A stretch of 64,000 nt of DNA. Source: Deinococcus radiopugnans ATCC 19172 (GTDB lineage: Bacteria > Deinococcota > Deinococci > Deinococcales > Deinococcaceae). Below, in pieces: positions 59,055 through 64,000 of this stretch. The position numbers and the translations under genes were made by a program. Location of the stretch: positions 124,001-188,000 of the forward strand of contig NZ_VDMO01000001.1 of the NCBI RefSeq assembly GCF_006335125.1. Direction: 5' to 3'. Position 1 is the first letter of the stretch; each line of letters opens with the position of its first letter. The notes beneath the pieces are model-generated. The model made no database searches. It was not told the DNA's origin and worked only from the letters and a program-made list of their open reading frames with translations.

Positions 59055-59294
59055 TACACAGGCTAAGGCTGTTTTGCGGTGTGAAGGGGCGGCCTACGGG
59101 TTGACCCTGCGGATCACCTCCCGAATCGGCGGCGGGGGCAGGAATGACCACATGTCCCGGCCTGTCGCGCTCCCTGGCCTCCCTCAGGGGAGACGGCCAC
59201 GCAGCGGACGGAGGGGTTTGAACCGCAAACAGCCCCCACCCAAGCCCCATCTCCCAACTTGACCCCAACGGTGGCCCGGAGGCACCCTGACCCC

Positions 59295-60298
<1,004 letters not shown>

Positions 60299-60302
<4 letters not shown>

Positions 60303-61447
60303 GCGACTATCAGCGCCCCATCCGCCTGGCCATGGTGGGCGGCGGCCAGGACGCCTTTATCGGGGCTGTCCACCGACACGCGGCGGCACTGGACGGGCGC
60401 TACGTGCTGGTGGCCGGGGCGCTGTCCAGCACGCCGGAGCGCTCCAGAGCATCCGGCGCGGCGCTGGGCCTGCCCCCCGAGCGCCGTTACGGCACCTGGC
60501 AGGAACTGCTGGACGGCGAACAGGGGCGCGAGGACGGCGCGGAGGTGATCTCCATCGTTACGCCCAACCACCTGCATTTCCCGGTGGCGCTGGCGGCGGT
60601 TGGGGCGGGCTTTCACGTCATCTGCGACAAGCCGCTGGTGCCCACGCTCGAAGAGGCGCAGGCGTTGGAGGCCGCAGTCAAACAGGCTGGAACCGTCTTC
60701 GCCGTGACCTACAACTACAGCGGCTACCCGATGATCCGTCAGGCCCGCGAGATGGTGCGGGGGGGCGAGCTGGGGCGCGTCCGCAAGGTGATCGTGGAAT
60801 ACCACCAGGGCTGGCTGGCCACCGAGCAGACGGGCAAGCAGGCCGAGTGGCGCACCGATCCGGCCCGCAGCGGCCCCGCCGGAGCTTTGGGCGATATCGG
60901 CACCCACGCCGAGCAACTCGCCACGTTTGTCAGCGGATTGTTGCTGGAAGAAGTGGCCGCCGAGCTGACGGCCTTCGTGCCGGGCCGCCGCCTGGACGAT
61001 GACGCCAGCATGCTGCTGCGTTTTGAGGGGGGCGCAAGAGGTGTGCTGACGGTCTCCCAGATCGAGATTGGCCGCGAGAACGACCTGCGCCTGTCGGTGT
61101 TCGGCACAAAGGGCAGCCTGAGCTGGCGGCAGGAAGACCCCAACCACCTGCTCTATGACCAGCTCGACAGCCCCAGGCAGATGCTGACGCGCGGCGGGCC
61201 GGGCACAGGGGACGCGGCGGGGGCCATGACCCGGCTGCCCGCCGGCCACCCCGAAGCGTTTATCGAGGCCTTCGCCAACATCTACCGCGCGGTGGCCGAC
61301 GATCTGGCGGCGCGCGAACGCGGCGAGAGCGTCAACCCTGATTACCCCACGGTCAAAGACGGCGTGCGGGGCGTGGCATTCATGACGCGCGTGCTGGAAA
61401 GTGCGGCGGCAAACGGAAACTGGGTTAGCCTGAAAGGCAGTGACTAG
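60299..61447 (+). CDS. Gfo/Idh/MocA-family oxidoreductase
   Basis: 382 residues. The N-terminal Rossmann domain has [21 protein letters not shown], then [18 protein letters not shown] and the family lysine motif [15 protein letters not shown]. The C-terminal domain has [19 protein letters not shown], with the catalytic-type histidine. It probably oxidises a sugar or inositol-like alcohol with NAD(P). ATG 60299 overlaps the isomerase stop (ATGA) and its own stop overlaps the LacI GTG start. Confidence 0.9.
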
Positions 61448-62519
61448 GTCGAGCAAGCCCGAAACCGGGCGCGTCAGCATCCGCGAGGTGGCCGCCGCGT
61501 CGGGCGTCAGCACGGCCACGGTGTCCAAGGTGCTGTCGGGCCGCGCGGACTATCCAGTGCGTGCCGAGACCGCCGAGCGGGTCAGGCGGGTGGCCCTGGA
61601 GCTGGGTTACGTGCCGGACGTGGCCGCCCGCAACCTGCGGACCCGGCAGACCGGGCAACTGGGCGTGGTGCTGGAAGCGGTGGGCGCGTCGGAACCCGAC
61701 AGTCTGCTGGGGGCCATGACCACCAGCAACGCAGTCCGCCGGACTTTTGACGGCGCGATCATGGCGGGCCTCAGCGACGCGGCGCGCAGCCTGAACGTGC
61801 CGGCACTGGTGGTTTATCCGGGCAGTAGCGGCCTGCACCACACCTATCTGGACGGGCGGGTCGACGGGCTGCTGGTCAGTTGCGATCCGTTGCGCGGCCA
61901 CCAGTTGCTTCAGGATCTGGCCCAACTGCCGCTCCCCGTGGTGGCGCTGTGGACCCAGCGGGTGCCGCCGGGCATCAGCAGCGTGGACGTGGACCATGCG
62001 GCGGGCGCGCGGCAGGCCGTCGGGCATCTGCTGGGGCTGGGGCACACCCGCATCGCCTTTTACGGCGGCGGTGAGGCCAGCGGCGTCGAACACTTCCAGC
62101 GCCGGGAACAGGGCTACCGGGAGGCGATGACCGCCGCCGGACTCTCCCCCCTGGCGGCCGTGCATAGCGGTGATCTGCTGGTGCAGGCCGTCAGACAGGG
62201 CGAGGTCAGCGCGGTCTTCGCCGAAACCGATCTGGGCGCGGCGGCGGTGGTGCAGGCCCTCGCCAGGGCCAGGATGAGCGTTCCCGCCGACCTCTCGCTG
62301 GTGGGTTTCGACGACATCCTGGGCGCGGAATACATCGCGGGCGGCCTGACGACGGTGTATCAGCCCGCAGCGGAAATGGCGGCGGAGGGCGTGCGCGTTC
62401 TGCTGGCCCGGCTGGGGGGAAAGCCCGTGTCGCAGACGCTGCTGTCCCCACATCTGCTGGTGCGCCGCAGCACCGCACCGTTGACTGTTCCCAGGTCCAG
62501 AGTCACAGCCACGGACTGA
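61440..62519 (+). CDS. LacI-family transcriptional regulator of the sugar operons
   Basis: 359 residues. The N-terminal helix-turn-helix [20 protein letters not shown] and hinge [12 protein letters not shown] are followed by a periplasmic-binding-like effector domain ([39 protein letters not shown]). GTG 61440 overlaps the dehydrogenase stop by 8 bp, so it is co-transcribed with its likely targets. Matching LacI-type operators before 55458 and 62724 suggest it controls both transporters, induced by the imported sugar or its product. Confidence 0.9.
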   Translation: MTRSSKPETGRVSIREVAAASGVSTATVSKVLSGRADYPVRAETAERVRRVALELGYVPDVAARNLRTRQTGQLGVVLEAVGASEPDSLLGAMTTSNAVRRTFDGAIMAGLSDAARSLNVPALVVYPGSSGLHHTYLDGRVDGLLVSCDPLRGHQLLQDLAQLPLPVVALWTQRVPPGISSVDVDHAAGARQAVGHLLGLGHTRIAFYGGGEASGVEHFQRREQGYREAMTAAGLSPLAAVHSGDLLVQAVRQGEVSAVFAETDLGAAAVVQALARARMSVPADLSLVGFDDILGAEYIAGGLTTVYQPAAEMAAEGVRVLLARLGGKPVSQTLLSPHLLVRRSTAPLTVPRSRVTATD

Positions 62520-62553
62520 GTTGGCGTCGGTGGCGCCCTAAGGATGTGACCTC

Positions 62554-62603
62554 TTGACCTTTCGGAAGAAGAGCGTATACTCCACCTACCGAAATCGTTT
62601 TCC
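62554..62603 (+). promoter_or_regulatory. xylF promoter with LacI-type operator
   Basis: TTGACC (62554-62559) and TATACT (62576-62581) are 16 bp apart. CGAAATCGTTTTCC (62590-62603) follows, about +2 to +15, a typical repressor position. It is the reverse complement, 13 of 14, of GGAAAACGATTTCC at 55273-55286. Confidence 0.78.
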
Positions 62604-62723
62604 TTAGCTCAAACCGCTGAGACTTGGCTTCAAAGTCTGTCTTTCCTCCTCAATTGAATTCTATTGGGTTGTCCAGCTTCTCCTGCCTCTTTCGCGGCGC
62701 AGAGCGCCAAATCAAGGAGTTCT

Positions 62724-63767
62724 ATGAAACGAATGGGCCTATTGACCGCCGTTCTCGGCCTGAGCCTTCTCGCCTCGCCCGCCCTGGCACAGAAGCAGGT
62801 GGTGGTGGGCGTCAGTTGGTCCAACTTTCAGGAGGAGCGCTGGAAGACCGACGAGGCGGCGATCAAGGCGCAACTGGACAAGCTGGGGGCCAAGTACCTC
62901 AGTGCCGACGCCCAGAGCTCCAACGAGAAGCAGATCTCGGACATCGAGAGTCTGGTGACACGCGGCGCAACCGTGCTGCTGGTGTTGGCCCAGGACACCG
63001 AGGCCGTGCTGCCTGCCATCGCCAAGGCCAAGGCCGACGGCATCCCGGTGGTGTCGTATGACCGCCTGATCGAGGACCCCTGGGCGTTCTACATCTCGTT
63101 CGACAACAAGGAAGTCGGGCGTTTGCAGGCCAGGATGATCCTGAATGCCAAACCCAAGGGCAATTACGCCTTTATCAAGGGCAGCCCCAGCGATCCCAAC
63201 GCGGCCCTGCTGTACGCCGGCCAACTGGAAGTGCTGGACAAGGCGATCAAGTCCGGCGCGATCAAGAACGTGGGCAGTCAGTTCACCGAGGGCTGGCAGC
63301 CCGAGATCGCCCAGCGCAACATGGAGCAGATGCTGACCGCCAACCAGAACAAGATCGACGCGGTGGTGGCCTCCAACGACGGCACGGCGGGCGGCGCGGT
63401 CTCGGCACTGGCGGGCGTGGGGTTGGCGGGCAAGATTCCCGTCTCGGGCCAGGACGCCGACAAGGCCGCCCTGAACCGGATTGCCAAGGGGCTGCAGACC
63501 GGGACCGTCTGGAAGGACTCGCGCACGCTGGGCACCGAAGCGGCCAAGATCGCCGTGCAACTGGCGGGCGGGACCAAAGTCAACGCCATCAAGGGCAGCA
63601 GCACCTTCAACGGCGGCCCCAGAAAGGTGGCGGTGTCCAGCATCCTCCTCAAGCCCGTCGTGATCACCAAGGCCAACCTCGGCACGCTGATCACCGCCAA
63701 GTGGGCCACCAAGGCCGAAATCTGCAACGGCGTGACGGGCGCTGCGGCCCCGGCAGCCTGCCGCTGA
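62724..63767 (+). CDS. xylF: Xylose-type ABC transporter substrate-binding protein
   Basis: 347 residues with a signal peptide ([22 protein letters not shown]). The XylF-like features are [77 protein letters not shown] and the binding-site [14 protein letters not shown]. It binds D-xylose or a similar pentose outside the membrane. AAGGAG precedes ATG 62724. It is followed by xylH. The Cys at CNG near the C-terminus has an unclear role. Confidence 0.93.
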   Translation: MKRMGLLTAVLGLSLLASPALAQKQVVVGVSWSNFQEERWKTDEAAIKAQLDKLGAKYLSADAQSSNEKQISDIESLVTRGATVLLVLAQDTEAVLPAIAKAKADGIPVVSYDRLIEDPWAFYISFDNKEVGRLQARMILNAKPKGNYAFIKGSPSDPNAALLYAGQLEVLDKAIKSGAIKNVGSQFTEGWQPEIAQRNMEQMLTANQNKIDAVVASNDGTAGGAVSALAGVGLAGKIPVSGQDADKAALNRIAKGLQTGTVWKDSRTLGTEAAKIAVQLAGGTKVNAIKGSSTFNGGPRKVAVSSILLKPVVITKANLGTLITAKWATKAEICNGVTGAAAPAACR

Positions 63768-63862
63768 ATCCCTAGACCTTGCCAGGGGGAATGAACGCGG
63801 GCCGTAGGGTCGCCCCGTCATTTCCCCCTTTTCGTGCCGCGCCCGGCTGGGGCTGGAGGAAT

Positions 63863-64000
63863 ATGCAGAGTGTCAAGACCGTTTCAACCACGCCGCCCAG
63901 GCGATTACTGGCACAACTGGGCCTGGATGGCCGATTGCTGTTCATGGTGCTGGCGATTGCCGGCATCTGGATTGCCTTCAACCTGCTGACCGACGGGGTC
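63863..64000 (+). CDS. xylH: Xylose ABC transporter permease, N-terminal part (truncated by window end)
   Basis: ATG 63863 follows GGAGGA, and 46 codons are read before the window ends. The product starts with a short basic segment (MQSVKTVSTTPPRRLLA) and a hydrophobic helix (LLFMVLAIAGIWIAFNLLTD), which fits XylH permeases. Position directly after xylF supports the call. The rest of the gene is outside the window. Confidence 0.82.
   Translation, partial: MQSVKTVSTTPPRRLLAQLGLDGRLLFMVLAIAGIWIAFNLLTDGV

Noticed and set aside
59055..59294. Terminator between the RbsB-like protein and the isomerase (CTCCCTG...CAGGGGAG)
   Set aside because: Stem imperfect and no U-tract; operon continuity is as likely.

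Overview
This is about 64 kb of a high-GC bacterial chromosome, most probably a Deinococcus or close relative. The organism call rests on an HU protein with a Lys/Ala-rich N-terminal tail, many leaderless genes whose TANNNT -10 box lies 5-7 nt before the start codon, short noncoding repeats between genes, and the overall gene content. No rRNA, tRNA, CRISPR array, prophage or intact insertion sequence was seen. The window opens inside a dihydropyrimidine dehydrogenase gene and ends inside a xylose-type permease gene.

Layout. 1-8.2 kb holds reductive pyrimidine (uracil/thymine or hydantoin) catabolism: PreA, dihydropyrimidinase, a two-permease ABC importer with an NMT1/THI5-like binding protein, and an M20-type carbamoylase. 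A MetX-like hydrolase with a possible upstream leader ORF sits among them. 8.2-12.1 kb has mgtE, HU and an acyl-CoA ligase. 12.3-20 kb is a purine operon on the minus strand (xdhA-xdhB-xdhC-guaD-NCS2 permease). 20.5-28.5 kb is mixed: an FAD dehydrogenase, a HAD phosphatase, a MarR-GNAT fusion, a hydrolase-SdpR-SdpI operon and an alcohol dehydrogenase. 28.5-33.6 kb encodes a secreted alpha-2-macroglobulin and a small secreted HExxH protein. 33.8-39.3 kb is the glycerol regulon (a SorC-type regulator diverging from glpF-glpK, then glpD). 39.5-40.9 kb is a low-GC acyltransferase island.

41-52.3 kb holds phenylacetate-CoA ligase, a 5-oxoprolinase operon (pxpA, fused pxpBC, SDR, FAD oxidase), a trans-sulfuration PLP enzyme, a short PucR regulator, an omega-aminotransferase and a CoA-acylating semialdehyde dehydrogenase. 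The last two can finish what the first module starts (beta-alanine to malonate semialdehyde to acetyl-CoA). 52.3-55.2 kb has a uracil-DNA-glycosylase-like protein and a molybdopterin oxidoreductase. 55.4-64 kb has a ribose-type sugar ABC importer with isomerase, Gfo/Idh dehydrogenase and LacI regulator, then xylF-xylH. Matching LacI-type operators lie before both transporters.

The least explained material is noncoding. A 136-bp repeat occurs twice (12098-12233 and 27291-27426) with terminal inverted repeats and an internal hairpin kept by compensatory changes. A second family of similar plan sits at 22154-22279. The glpK and glpD leaders hold alternative pairings around their ribosome binding sites. 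Two TGTTCA half-sites exactly 21 bp apart precede both glpF and glpD.
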